Shown piece by piece: positions 35,021-45,980 of a stretch of DNA of 64,000 nucleotides; the first letter of the stretch is position 1; every line of letters starts with the position of its first letter. The notes under the pieces were generated by a model that was not told the DNA's origin, made no database searches, and worked only from the letters and a program-made list of their open reading frames with translations. Made by a program: the position numbers and the translations under genes. Origin of the DNA: Tetracentron sinense (Eukaryota > Streptophyta > Magnoliopsida > Trochodendrales > Trochodendraceae); the NCBI GenBank assembly GCA_015143295.1, contig CM026554.1, forward strand, positions 27,435,215-27,499,214, written 5' to 3'.

Positions 35021-35304
35021 GAAAGTACGGCTGAGCATGGAATACTCAGCGAGTACAAGCTACTAGCAGACCATAACAATAATAAAAACGCATAATAGTA
35101 ATATCATACAAGCAGTAATAGAAACATCACAAAGAAACAGTATAGGGCATGACACAATACAAGCATCCTGACGTGCGTACATGAATGCGAAAATGCCGAT
35201 AAAACTCATGCTTCAAACCCTTGTCATGTCCCGGTATGCCTCGTAGAAATCATGTATGCGTGCATGCATGAATGCATGATCATCATCTTGTAAACTTCCA
35301 TCTT

Positions 35305-35635
35305 GTAAACTTGTGAGCCAGAGGCTAGCACCCGAATCTCCCTGGGCTGCCAACCTCCTTGATATGCGATGCACTTGTGAGCCAGAGGTTAGTACCCGAA
35401 TCCTCCCTGGGCTACCAACCTCCTTGTTATGAAATGCACTTGTGAGCCAGAGGCTAGCACCCGAATCTCCCTGGGCTGCCAACCTCCTTGATATGCAATG
35501 CACTTGTGAGCCAGAGGCTAGCACCCGAATCCTCCCTGGGCTACCAACCTCCTTGTTATGAAATGCACTTGTGAGCCAGAGGCTAGCACCCGAATGTCCC
35601 TGGGCTACCAACCTCCTTGTTATGCAATGCTTCCT
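35305..35635 (-). repeat. Tandem repeat of about 65 bp, five units, element 1 3' LTR
   Basis: The unit is CTTGTGAGCCAGAGGCTAGC plus ACCCGAATCTCCCTGGGCTG. Some units have one extra base (TCCTCC against TCTCC), so the phase shifts between units. This argues against a coding role. Confidence 0.9.
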
Positions 35636-36606
35636 TGTTGTTTATTATATGCACATGCTCTTGAAATCACGGTTCATGTTATCATGCGTGCTCGTGTACG
35701 TGTCCATAGTGACAATCATGATAATGGAAATAACCAAATATGACATTATAATTCAATTCATGATATGAACATAAGTAACATAAGTAGTTTGCATAACATT
35801 TGATCAATTTATCATTTATAAGGACACATGCATAAAACCCATTTCCATGTCCTTCATTGAGATCATTTGTTCACAGTTTAGGCATTTTGTCAAACACTTT
35901 CATACGTTATTTCTTAGTAGTTTATCTCCTTCTTTTTAATGCATAATTTCCATTCAATCACACAAGGGTAAGTTTGTTATTTGTACAATGCCCATCCTCC
36001 ATTTTCCAATCCACATCCCACACATCATATATCACACATTCGGCATCCAATCGCCGTATCCAACCTCCATCCAAACATCCCTACTCTTTCTTTATCTTGT
36101 TTATATTTATTATAGATGCCACATTTGCAAGGAATAAAACACACTAACAAGAATCATATTTCATAAGGAAAAACCTAGATTTATTGCTAGGGTAAGTTAG
36201 TAGGGTGTACTAACCTTAGATCAAGGTTTGATCTTGAAGAAACCTTGAAATAGAAGCTCTAATTGGAAGGAGGAAGCCTTTGCTTGAAGGGGACTTGAGT
36301 TGGGGGAAGAAACCTCTTTCAAAACGTGAGTGAGTGCTGCCCTAGCTTGGAGAATGCACCTCCACACGAGCTTGAGTTGAAATCTTGAAGAAGACGTGCT
36401 TGGGGACGATCTAGGGTCTTCACCCCTTTGATTTCTTCTCCAAAAGCAACCTAGGTTTAGAGCTTTCTCCTCCTCTCTCTCTATCTCTCAAAATCCCTCA
36501 AATGTTGTAAGTGAGGCCTCAAAGGGTCGAGCAAACCCTTATGGGTAAGGGTTTAACACCCAAAAGACGAAAACGCCCTTACTGAAATTTCTGCAAAAAC
36601 GCGAAG

Positions 36607-36797
36607 ACCGAGCGATCGGTGGTTATGACCGATCGATCGGTTGCCTACCGAGCGATCGGTGTTTATGACCGATCGACCGGTCAAAAACTCACTCTCTGGA
36701 AAATTTTCCCATACAAAATTTCTGACCGCGCGATAGCTACCGATCGATCGGTTATGGACCGATCGATCGCTGACTGGACCGAGCGATCGGTTCTCTG
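36607..36797 (-). promoter_or_regulatory. Cassette A (ACCGATCGATCGGT array), element 1 3' LTR
   Basis: About seven palindromic units (ACCGATCGATCGGT, ACCGAGCGATCGGT and variants), spaced about 25 bp, between CTGCAAAAACGCGAAG and GTCTGGACTGTTTTG on the plus strand. Confidence 0.65.
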
Positions 36798-37003
36798 TAT
36801 GTCTGGACTGTTTTGACCATATCTTTTGACTCGCTCGTCGGATTTCGACGATTCAACTTGCGTTGGGTTCGTCTTTCGAAAACGCACATTTCTGACGTTT
36901 CAGAATTTCCAATTTCTCCCTTATTTATTAATTAGACTACAAAAAGGGCCAATTAGCTACGAAGGTGCTATTCATTAAGGATGAAAAAGTCCGGGGTGCT
37001 ACA

Positions 37004-37016
37004 TTCTCCCCCCCTT
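37004..37016 (-). other. Polypurine tract of element 1
   Basis: AAGGGGGGGAGAA directly precedes the 3' LTR. This is where plus-strand DNA synthesis would be primed. Confidence 0.9.
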
Positions 37017-37019
37017 ACA

Positions 37020-37039
37020 AAATTTCGTCCCCGAAATTT
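37020..37039 (-). other. Hairpin next to the polypurine tract, element 1
   Basis: AAATTTCGTCCCCGAAATTT is a perfect 8-bp inverted repeat with a 4-base loop, found also at 47880-47899 in element 2. Confidence 0.6.
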
Positions 37040-37094
37040 GGACGATACATACATGCACAAAATCAAAACAAAATTACAAGCCATATGCACAAGT

Positions 37095-40000
37095 CTATTC
37101 AAACAACTCGGGATACTTTGCTTTGACTTCGGCTTCACGCTCCCACGTGGCTTCTTCTCGTGCATGATGTTGCCATTGCACGAGGACTAGCGGAATAGTC
37201 TTGTTGCGAAGCACTTGATCTCTCCTATCCAAAATATGAACCGGCTTCTCAACTAAAGTGAGGTCCTCTCGGATCTCTATCGGATTAAGCTCGATGACAT
37301 GAGAAGGATCCGAGATGTACTTCCGGAGCATAGAGACATGGAATACATTATGGACCGCCGCCATGTGAGCGGGCAAAGCAACACGGTAAGCCACCTCGCC
37401 AACTCGAGTAATGATCTCGAACGGACCCACATATCTCGGGCTAAGCTTGCCTCTCTTCCCGAATCGCATAACACCTTTGGTCGGTGAAATCCTTACAAAC
37501 ACAAAATCACCGACTCGGAATTCAAGATCCCTTCTTCGGTTGTCGGCATAGCTTTTCTGTCTATCTTGTGCGGTCTTTAACCTCTCCCGGATAAGCTTGA
37601 CCCTATCCGCGGTTTGTTCAATTAACTCGGGGCCCAAAATCTTTCTTTCTCCCACTTCATCCCAATACAACGGGGATCTACAACTCCTTCCGTACAAAGC
37701 CTCGAAAGGCGCCATTTGTATGCTTTCTTGATAACTGTTGTTGTAAGCGAATTCCACCAAAGGTAGGTGATCTTCCCAACTCCCCTTGAAGTCTAGCATA
37801 CATGCTCGGAGCATATCTTCAATAACCTGATTCACCCTCTCGGTTTGCCCGTCGGTCTGTGGGTGGAAAGCTGTGCTAAAGTCTAATCGGGAGCCCATTG
37901 CACCTTGAAAACTTTTCCAAAACCTGGATGTGAATCTTGGGTCTCGATCCGACACAATACTTACTGGCACCCCGTGTAATCGGACTATTTCCTTGATGTA
38001 TAGCTCCGCTAACTGATTGGAGTTGAATGTAGTCCGGTACGGTAAGAAATGAGCGGACTTCGTGAGTCTATCAACGACTACCCATATAGCATCGGTCTTC
38101 TTGACCGTCTTCGGCAATCCCACGATGAAGTCCATAGAGATATATTCCCATTTCCACTCGGGAATAGGGAGAGACTGCAAAAGACCCGCCGGTCTCAAAT
38201 GCTCCGCTTTCACCTGTTGGCACACCAAACACCGTGCCACATACTCCGCAACCTCCCTCTTCATGTTTCGCCACCAAAAGTGACTCTTGAGGTTCCGGTA
38301 CATCTTTGTCCCCCCGGGATGCACTGTATACTTAGACCGGTGAGCTTCGTCCATAATCTCTCTCCGAAGATCTGCATTGGCTGGGACACAAAGCCTTCCC
38401 TTGAATGTAATAGCACCTCGGCTAGTGAGAGAGAAGTCCGTACTACCCTTGGCCACTTCCTTATCCCGGAAAGCCAACAAGTCAGTGTCTGTGGCTTGAT
38501 ACTCCTGGATCAAGTCTATAAGGTACGGCCGAACTGTAACATTTGCCAAAACCGGACTGCGGACAGAATCGTTCACACTGATGTCTAGATTTGCCAAATC
38601 GTCTAACAGTCTCCATTCCCGCACCAACATGTGAGCCAACAACCCCGATGGTTTCCTACTCAGAGCGTCTGCCACCACATTTGCCTTTCCCGGGTGATAT
38701 TGGATAGTGCACTCGTAGTCCTTTAAGAACTCAATCCAACGCCGTTGTCGTAAGTTTAACTCTTTTTGGGAAAAGAGATACTTGAGGCTCTTGTGGTCCG
38801 TGTACACATAGAACTCCACCCCGTACAGATAATGTCGCCAAATTTTAAGTGCAAACACGACCGCCGCAAGCTCCAAGTCGTGAGTGGGGTAGTTCTTCTC
38901 ATGCTCTTTCAACTGCCTTGATGCATAGGCAATGACTTTCTTGTGTTGCATTAGGACACACCCGAGTCCGACGTGCGAGGCATCACTATACACCTCATAC
39001 CCAAAAGGTCCAGATGGCACAGTAAGGACAGGGGCTGTGGTGAGGCGTTTCTTCAACTCTTGGAAACTTACTTCACATCGGTCACTCCAACTGAACTTTG
39101 CATTTTTCCTTGTCAAGTAGGTGAGAGGTGCAGCCAGACTGGAGAATCCCTCCACAAATCTCCGGTAGTAGCCTGCCAATCCGAGGAAACTACGTATCTC
39201 CGTGACGCTCTTGGGCCTCTCCCAACTCATGACTGCCTCAACCTTGGCTGGATCTACAGAAATGCCCTCGGCCGACACCACGTGTCCAAGAAATGCGACC
39301 TTCTCTAACCAGAACTCGCACTTACTCAATTTGGCATATAGCCTATGCTCTCTCAACATCTCCAGAGCAAGGCGGAGGTCTCGCGCGTGATCTTCCCGTG
39401 TCTGGGAATACACCAAAATGTCATCAATGAATACAATCACGCATCGATCCAAGTAAGATCGGAACACCCGGTTCATCAAATCCATGAATGCCGCCGGTGC
39501 ATTCGTCAGCCCAAAAGGCATGACAAGGAACTCGTAATGCCCATACCGAGTCCTGAAGGCCGTCTTCGGAACATCTTCCGCCTTGATCCTTAATTGATGA
39601 TACCCCGACCTAAGATCAATTTTGGAGAAGAATCTCGCTCCCTTCAGTTGGTCGAACAAGTCATCGATCCTTGGCAAGGGATAACGATTCTTGATAGTTA
39701 CCTTGTTCAACTGACGGTAGTCTATACACATTCTCATCGACCCGTCTTTCTTCTTTACAAAAAGGACCGGAGCTCCCCACGGTGACACACTTGGTTGGAT
39801 GAAACCAAGTTGTTGTAACTCCTCAATTTGCTTCTTCAATTCTTCAAGCTCTATCGGGGCCATTCTATATGGGGCTCTTGAAATCGGAGCGGTGCCCGGA
39901 GTAAGCTCTATAGCGAACTCAATCTCCCGATTCGGAGGTAACCCGGGAAGTTCCTCCGGAAACACGTCCAAGAAATCACTCACGACCGGAATGGCCGAGG

Positions 40001-40426
40001 AGTTTTGTGCTTCTAGGTTTGTTACACTCAAGGCTGCGAGGCGAGCAATGTCCCTCTCTCTTAATCCTCGGAAGTGAAAAGGCTTACCCCCTTCCGGCTT
40101 GAAATTCACCATCTTCTCAAAACACGCAACATGCCCGTGATGGTTTGACAACCAATCCATCCCTAAGATGACATCAAAATCCAAGTCTTGAAAATCTAGG
40201 ACGATGAGATCGGCTAACAGTTCATTCTCCCCCACTTGAACCACACTATCCCCGAATATCTTGTCCGTATCAACTGACTTGCCGAGTGGAGTTGCAATGG
40301 TCAACTCCTGCTTTAACGGAGTAGCCTCAGTCAAAAATCCCTTTGCGAAACTAGGCGACACAAAGGAGTGAGTGGATCCTGTATCGATCAACACTCGAGC
40401 GAGACACTCGTTCACTAACAAAGCGC
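37095..40426 (-). CDS. pol: Element 1 pol: protease, reverse transcriptase, RNase H, integrase, chromodomain
   Basis: Polyprotein that matures, copies and integrates the element. The frame is intact for 1108 codons counted from the Leu at 40421. It probably begins at 40426 after splicing from gag, since no AUG opens the frame. Protease: DTG (13-15) and ILGMDW (85-90). [23 protein letters not shown] (301-309), catalytic FIDD (331-334). RNase H: Asp480, a Glu near 517, Asp542. Integrase: zinc motif His694, His701, Cys731, Cys734; catalytic Asp764, Asp825, Glu861 (D,D35E spacing). A GPF motif near 999 and a C-terminal chromodomain from about 1061 (WQHH...ATWERE) suggest targeting to methylated histone, as in chromoviruses. 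All key catalytic residues are present. Closely similar to the pol at 47953-51284. Confidence 0.96.
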
Positions 40427-40561
40427 CTGTGCGATTAAGTAGTTACTATTAGTAGATTTCAAACAACAACAAGCATCATATATAGGTAACCCTTAGTATA
40501 AATAATCACATAACAAACCATAGAAATTTTACACAACTTAGGCTCTAGAATTGTTGCGTAC
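40427..40561 (-). other. Putative 135-nt intron joining gag to pol, element 1
   Basis: On the minus strand, gag reads GATGTCGTGCAAG then GTACGC (donor), and the segment ends TCGCACAG before GCGCTTTG. Removing it joins gag to pol in frame through a Gly codon and gives an ALLVNE...VLIDTG sequence typical of chromovirus protease N-termini. If retained, gag stops at the TAG at 40545-40547. Element 2 has the same acceptor and, beyond a later insertion, the same donor. The inference rests on splice-site fit and protein continuity. No transcript evidence is available. Confidence 0.6.
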
Positions 40562-41798
40562 CTTGCACGACATCGTCGGATGCACGTGCGTCTCTCTCGG
40601 ATAAGGCAAAGACTCGGCCCTGTGTGGCTGGGCGAGGAGGCCGGGTAGACTGTGAGGCCCTTGAAGCCTGAGAAGAGCTAGGCTGAGATGTCTGCCTAAC
40701 CGGGGGCCTGCTCCCTGAAGACTGAGTTGGCAATTGACGCCGAGGACAATCTCTGACCATGTGGCCTTGGTCACCACAATGAAAGCAACTTCCTGAAACT
40801 CTCCGGCATTCTCCCGCTGGATGCCTCCTCCCACAAAGAGTGCAAACATCATGCAAATAGGAGGACGGAGCATACCCCGTAGCCTGAGTAACTGCGGGGT
40901 GAGGAGCATATGAGGTAGCCGGGCGAAAAGCCGGTAGAGCGAAAGAGCGGGGAGCCTGTGGTGCTGAATACATCCTCTGTGACTGAGCCGGGCCTGCAGA
41001 CTGATACAAGCTCGTCCTTGCTCTTTTCTCCCCTGAACTACTCGACTGTCCTTTTTCCATTCCTCTCCTTTTGAAGAACTCCTCGGAGTTCGACTCGGCC
41101 AATAGTGCTTTATCAACAACTTCAGAATATGTCTCATGTCTAAACATCGAGACTCGGTCCTTGAGATAGGCCTTCAACCCCCTCTCAAATTTTCGGGCCT
41201 TCATAGCCTCGGTCGCTATCATGTGTGGAGCAAATCGAGATAGCTCCGAAAATTTGGCTTCATAAGCCGCTACAGACATATTACCTTGCTCCAAGGTAAT
41301 GAATTCGACTTCCATCTTTTCTTTCATCCCGACCGGAAAATACTTCTTGTTGAAAACCTCCAAGAATTCCTCCCAAGTCCAATCTTGACCTTGCCGGGTC
41401 AACTCTCGGGTCCGAAGTGCAGACTTCCACCAATGATCGGCCTCGCCTTCAAGCATAAAGGCGGCCCATGTGACCCTTTCCACTTCAGTAGGTGCTAACA
41501 CCGAGAATATCTTCTCAAGTTGCCGGATCCAACCCTCGGCAACAAGTGGATCAATGCTTCCACAAAAAGTTGGAGGCCTCATCCTCCGAAAAGCTTCTAT
41601 CCCGGCTTGGGCTCGGTTAGGAGGAGCCGGTATGAGTGCCGCATTAGGCGGAGTGGCCGGTTGCCTTGCCGCCAACATAGCCAAGGTCTCGGCTATGGAT
41701 GCGAATGCTTGGGCAAAGTCGGGTTGATCATCACCCGATGGAGCATCACCTCCATTACCCCTTGTGTTGTACCCGCGACCCCGGGTATTGCGTCTCAT
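40545..41798 (-). CDS. gag: Element 1 gag (417 aa)
   Basis: Structural protein of the virus-like particle, which packages the element RNA. I start it at the ATG at 41796-41798 (MRRNTRGRG). The frame opens slightly earlier but with no AUG. Residues about 75-240 are the retrotransposon gag domain (VERVTWAAFMLEGEADHWW, then RFAPHM). The C-terminal third is Ser/Pro/Arg-rich and has two zinc knuckles: CTLC-x3-H-x4-C and CFHC-x4-H-x4-C (GDQGHMVRDC). It ends GTQQF-TAG inside the putative gag-pol intron, so this form is the unspliced Gag. It is intact, unlike the copy in element 2. Confidence 0.93.
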   Translation of the reverse strand: MRRNTRGRGYNTRGNGGDAPSGDDQPDFAQAFASIAETLAMLAARQPATPPNAALIPAPPNRAQAGIEAFRRMRPPTFCGSIDPLVAEGWIRQLEKIFSVLAPTEVERVTWAAFMLEGEADHWWKSALRTRELTRQGQDWTWEEFLEVFNKKYFPVGMKEKMEVEFITLEQGNMSVAAYEAKFSELSRFAPHMIATEAMKARKFERGLKAYLKDRVSMFRHETYSEVVDKALLAESNSEEFFKRRGMEKGQSSSSGEKRARTSLYQSAGPAQSQRMYSAPQAPRSFALPAFRPATSYAPHPAVTQATGYAPSSYLHDVCTLCGRRHPAGECRRVSGSCFHCGDQGHMVRDCPRRQLPTQSSGSRPPVRQTSQPSSSQASRASQSTRPPRPATQGRVFALSERDARASDDVVQGTQQF

Positions 41799-42109
41799 GA
41801 TTTCTCCTGAGAACGACAATACAACATGAGTCTAACTTGGATACGCATTTAGTACAATTTCGCAATTCACTTAATACATATTCATCAAGCACATTTAATA
41901 AGTACAACACAAATAATGTACACATGGTATATAACAAAATAGCATAACATACAATCCGTGTTCCTAGCGTAGGACTCTATGTTCGGTTGAAGTTCAACCC
42001 ATTTTGACTAAGACTAACTTGTTAGTCTATACTTGGAATACAACTCTCTAAGGTGATTCTAATACCTTGTTCAATCATCTAAGTGACCCTAGGGACTCTA
42101 ATGCCTAGA

Positions 42110-42121
42110 GCTCTAATACCA
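42110..42121 (-). other. Primer binding site of element 1
   Basis: TGGTATTAGAGC lies 3 bp after the 5' LTR. It matches the initiator-Met tRNA site TGGTATCAGAGC except for one C-to-T change. Confidence 0.85.
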
Positions 42122-42408
42122 CTCTGTAACGCCCCGAAATACCCCCTAGGAGTTTAGGGATATTTTAGGTGTCACACTGCGAACCTATCAAACCATCCTA
42201 TAATGCACAAGATAAAATACAGTACTCATAACGATAATCAGAGCGCGGAAGCTATCATATATGCGGAAGCGTAAACAAATTTTCATTTCTTCTGATGATC
42301 CAAAATAGTATTCCAAGTTAACATAAATACAAGACATGTCTAAGCCTAAGGTGGACAGGCCCACCTATCAAAATATCAAAATACACCAAACCCTCTCATA
42401 CTCTCCCC

Positions 42409-42549
42409 TCAACAGTAGTCGAGGTATGGCCACGCATCGAGGTCTCGGTCCGCCTGAGACTGTAATGGGATAGCCGACTCTCTCTCCTCTGTATACTCTT
42501 CCTCGACCCAAGGCTCCTGGTCGAGGGCTCCCTCAGTACCTGCCGACAT
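42409..42549 (-). CDS. LTR-encoded small acidic ORF (46 aa), element 1 5' LTR
   Basis: Identical to 34880-35020. In the genomic RNA this copy would precede gag by about 0.6 kb and could act as an upstream ORF. Confidence 0.42.
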   Translation of the reverse strand: MSAGTEGALDQEPWVEEEYTEERESAIPLQSQADRDLDAWPYLDYC

Positions 42550-44135
42550 GAAAGTACGGCTGAGCATGGAATACTCAGCGAGTACAAGCTACTAGCAGAC
42601 CATAACAATAATAAAAACGCATAATAGTAATATCATACAAGCAGTAATAGAAACATCACAAAGAAACAGTATAGGGCATGACACAATACAAGCATCCTGA
42701 CGTGCGTACATGAATGCGAAAATGCCGATAAAACTCATGCTTCAAACCCTTGTCATGTCCCGGTATGCCTCGTAGAAATCATGTATGCGTGCATGCATGA
42801 ATGCATGATCATCATCTTGTAAACTTCCATCTTGTAAACTTGTGAGCCAGAGGCTAGCACCCGAATCTCCCTGGGCTGCCAACCTCCTTGATATGCGATG
42901 CACTTGTGAGCCAGAGGTTAGTACCCGAATCCTCCCTGGGCTACCAACCTCCTTGTTATGAAATGCACTTGTGAGCCAGAGGCTAGCACCCGAATCTCCC
43001 TGGGCTGCCAACCTCCTTGATATGCAATGCACTTGTGAGCCAGAGGCTAGCACCCGAATCCTCCCTGGGCTACCAACCTCCTTGTTATGAAATGCACTTG
43101 TGAGCCAGAGGCTAGCACCCGAATGTCCCTGGGCTACCAACCTCCTTGTTATGCAATGCTTCCTTGTTGTTTATTATATGCACATGCTCTTGAAATCACG
43201 GTTCATGTTATCATGCGTGCTCGTGTACGTGTCCATAGTGACAATCATGATAATGGAAATAACCAAATATGACATTATAATTCAATTCATGATATGAACA
43301 TAAGTAACATAAGTAGTTTGCATAACATTTGATCAATTTATCATTTATAAGGACACATGCATAAAACCCATTTCCATGTCCTTCATTGAGATCATTTGTT
43401 CACAGTTTAGGCATTTTGTCAAACACTTTCATACGTTATTTCTTAGTAGTTTATCTCCTTCTTTTTAATGCATAATTTCCATTCAATCACACAAGGGTAA
43501 GTTTGTTATTTGTACAATGCCCATCCTCCATTTTCCAATCCACATCCCACACATCATATATCACACATTCGGCATCCAATCGCCGTATCCAACCTCCATC
43601 CAAACATCCCTACTCTTTCTTTATCTTGTTTATATTTATTATAGATGCCACATTTGCAAGGAATAAAACACACTAACAAGAATCATATTTCATAAGGAAA
43701 AACCTAGATTTATTGCTAGGGTAAGTTAGTAGGGTGTACTAACCTTAGATCAAGGTTTGATCTTGAAGAAACCTTGAAATAGAAGCTCTAATTGGAAGGA
43801 GGAAGCCTTTGCTTGAAGGGGACTTGAGTTGGGGGAAGAAACCTCTTTCAAAACGTGAGTGAGTGCTGCCCTAGCTTGGAGAATGCACCTCCACACGAGC
43901 TTGAGTTGAAATCTTGAAGAAGACGTGCTTGGGGACGATCTAGGGTCTTCACCCCTTTGATTTCTTCTCCAAAAGCAACCTAGGTTTAGAGCTTTCTCCT
44001 CCTCTCTCTCTATCTCTCAAAATCCCTCAAATGTTGTAAGTGAGGCCTCAAAGGGTCGAGCAAACCCTTATGGGTAAGGGTTTAACACCCAAAAGACGAA
44101 AACGCCCTTACTGAAATTTCTGCAAAAACGCGAAG

Positions 44136-44326
44136 ACCGAGCGATCGGTGGTTATGACCGATCGATCGGTTGCCTACCGAGCGATCGGTGTTTATGACCG
44201 ATCGACCGGTCAAAAACTCACTCTCTGGAAAATTTTCCCATACAAAATTTCTGACCGCGCGATAGCTACCGATCGATCGGTTATGGACCGATCGATCGCT
44301 GACTGGACCGAGCGATCGGTTCTCTG
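44136..44326 (-). promoter_or_regulatory. Cassette A (ACCGATCGATCGGT array), element 1 5' LTR
   Basis: Same array as 36607-36797, 206 bp from the 5' end of the LTR. Confidence 0.65.
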
Positions 44327-44671
44327 TATGTCTGGACTGTTTTGACCATATCTTTTGACTCGCTCGTCGGATTTCGACGATTCAACTTGCGTTGGGTTCG
44401 TCTTTCGAAAACGCACATTTCTGACATTTCAGAATTTCCAATTTCTCCCTTATTTATTAATTAGACTACAAAAAGGGCCAATTAGCTACGAAGGTGCTAT
44501 TCATTAAGGATGAAAAAGTCCGGGGTGCTACACCTTTCTCCTCTCTTCTAATCCCCCAAATCCTCTAAGTGTTGAGAATGAGCCCTAAAGGCTCGGGTTA
44601 AACTCTTAAGGTAAGAGTGAACCGACCAAAAGACCATAATACCCTTACTAAATTTTCTGCAAAAACACGAG

Positions 44672-45206
44672 TGCTGAACACGTTGTGCTGTGAATAGTAC
44701 CAAACACGTTGTGCTGTGAACAGTGCTGAACACGTTGTGCTGTGAATAGTACCAAACACGTTGTGCTGTGAATAGTAACAAACACGTTGTGCTGTGAACA
44801 GTGCCGAACACGTTGTGCTGTGAACAGTGCCGAACACGTTGTGCTGTGAATAGTACCAAACACGTTGTGCTGTGAAGGGTGCCGAACCCGTTGTCACGTT
44901 GTGTTGTGCAAACACGTTGTTCTGAGCTCGTTGTCCGTTGTCTTATGTACAACGTGCCCGTTGTGCTGTACAACGTACACGTTGTCTGCTGCACGACGTA
45001 CCCGTTGTCTTATGTACAACGTACATGTTGTCTGCTGCACAACGTACCCGTTGTCTGTTGCACAACGGATGCACAACGTATACGTTATCAGAGTACGTTG
45101 TCAGCGCACGTTATCAGAGCTACGTCCTTAGTGCATTCCGAGCTACATCTTTAGTGCATAACCGAGCTACGTCCTTAGTGCATAACCGAGCTACGTTTGC
45201 CTGCAG
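44672..45206 (-). promoter_or_regulatory. Cassette B (ACGTTGTG array), element 2 3' LTR
   Basis: Eight tandem units of about 26 bp built on AACACGTTGTGCTGTGAA, followed by a freer series of CAACGT/ACGTTG motifs with ACGT cores (GTACAACGTGCCCGTTG and similar) and then TACGTCCTTAGTGC repeats. It occupies the position held by cassette A in element 1, with the same flanks (CTGCAAAAACACGAG and GTCCAGACTGTTTTG). Confidence 0.7.
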
Positions 45207-45540
45207 GTCCAGACTGTTTTGGCCATATCTTTTGACTCGTTCGTCCGATTTTGACGATTCAACTTGCGTTGGGTTCGTACTTCGAAAAGGAACATTTCTG
45301 ACATTTTGGAATTTCCAATTTCTCTATTATTTATTGTAGAGCCCCGGACCTTTTCACACTTAATGCATGACACTTTCGTTGTCATTCTGCCTTTTAAGAG
45401 GTATAATTAATAAATAAGGAAGAAATTGGAAATTTTGAAATGTCAGAAATGTTCCTTTTTGAAGTATGAACACAACGCAAGTTGAATCGTCAAAATCGGA
45501 TGAACGAGTCAAAAGATATGGCCAAAACAATCTGAACCTG

Positions 45541-45980
45541 TAGGAAATCGTAGCTCGGTTATGCACTGAGGACGTAGCTCGGAAGGCACTAAGGACGTGC
45601 TCTGATGTCGTACTCTGATAACGTAGCACAGACAACGTACTCTGATAACATATACTGTGTGCATCCATTGTACAGTTCACAATGGGTACGTTGTACAGTT
45701 CACAACGGGTACGTTGTACAGCTCACAACGGGTACGTTGTACAGCACAACGGGCACGTTGTACATAAGACAACGGACAACGTGTTCAGCACTAGGCACAA
45801 CACAACGGACAACGGGTTCGGCACCTTTCACAGTACAACGAGTTGGCACTGTTCACAGCACAACGAGTTGGCACCGTTCACAGCACAACGAGTTGGCACC
45901 GTTCACAGCACAACGAGTTGGCACCGTTCACAGCACAACGAGTTGACACTGTTCACAGCACAACGAGTTCGGCACTCGTG
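45541..45980 (+). promoter_or_regulatory. Cassette B variant in the plus-strand solo LTR
   Basis: CAACGGGTACGTTGTACAG repeats followed by about six GTTCACAGCACAACGAGTT units. The flanking CCAAAACAATCTGAACCTG and CTCGTGTTTTTACAGAAG correspond to the cassette flanks in the other LTRs. Confidence 0.6.

Larger units (their letters stand above)
34596..37003 (-). repeat. 3' LTR of element 1
   Basis: On the minus strand it is TGTAGCACCCCGG...GGGGCGTTACA. From its 5' end it carries the CGATCGATCGG cassette, a CT-rich segment, the tandem repeats, the hairpin and the acidic small ORF. Confidence 0.95.
34596..44532 (-). mobile_element. Element 1: full-length, very young chromodomain Ty3/gypsy retrotransposon (9.94 kb)
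   Basis: Two LTRs of exactly 2408 bp (34596-37003 and 42125-44532) flank gag (40545-41798) and pol (37095-40426). The target duplication CCTTT is exact (34591-34595 and 44533-44537). The only LTR difference I noticed is g at 36897 against a at 44426. With a PBS complementary to initiator Met tRNA (one mismatch), a PPT and uninterrupted coding regions it could be autonomous. The order PR-RT-RNaseH-IN-chromodomain places it among plant chromoviruses, probably the Del/Tekay clade (family knowledge plus inference). Confidence 0.95.
42125..44532 (-). repeat. 5' LTR of element 1
   Basis: 2408 bp, essentially identical to 34596-37003, including tandem repeats (42834-43164) and cassette A (44136-44326). 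It would hold the promoter of the element. Confidence 0.95.

Noticed and set aside
35213-35611. 132-codon open frame (and its twin at 42742-43140)
   Set aside because: It runs through the 65-bp tandem repeat, switches phase between units and has no conserved counterpart in the sister LTRs.
41799-41819. An earlier start for gag at 41819
   Set aside because: The frame is open there but begins with TTG. The first ATG is at 41796-41798.
44548-44994. Long open frames over the ACGTTGTG array (also near 45605-46163 and 57568-58428)
   Set aside because: Tandem units free of stops stay open in several frames on both strands. No domain is recognisable.
44672-45206. Regularly spaced repeats resembling a CRISPR array (also at 57641-58195)
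   Set aside because: The units are contiguous tandem repeats with no unique spacers, they lie inside LTRs, and the DNA is plant nuclear.
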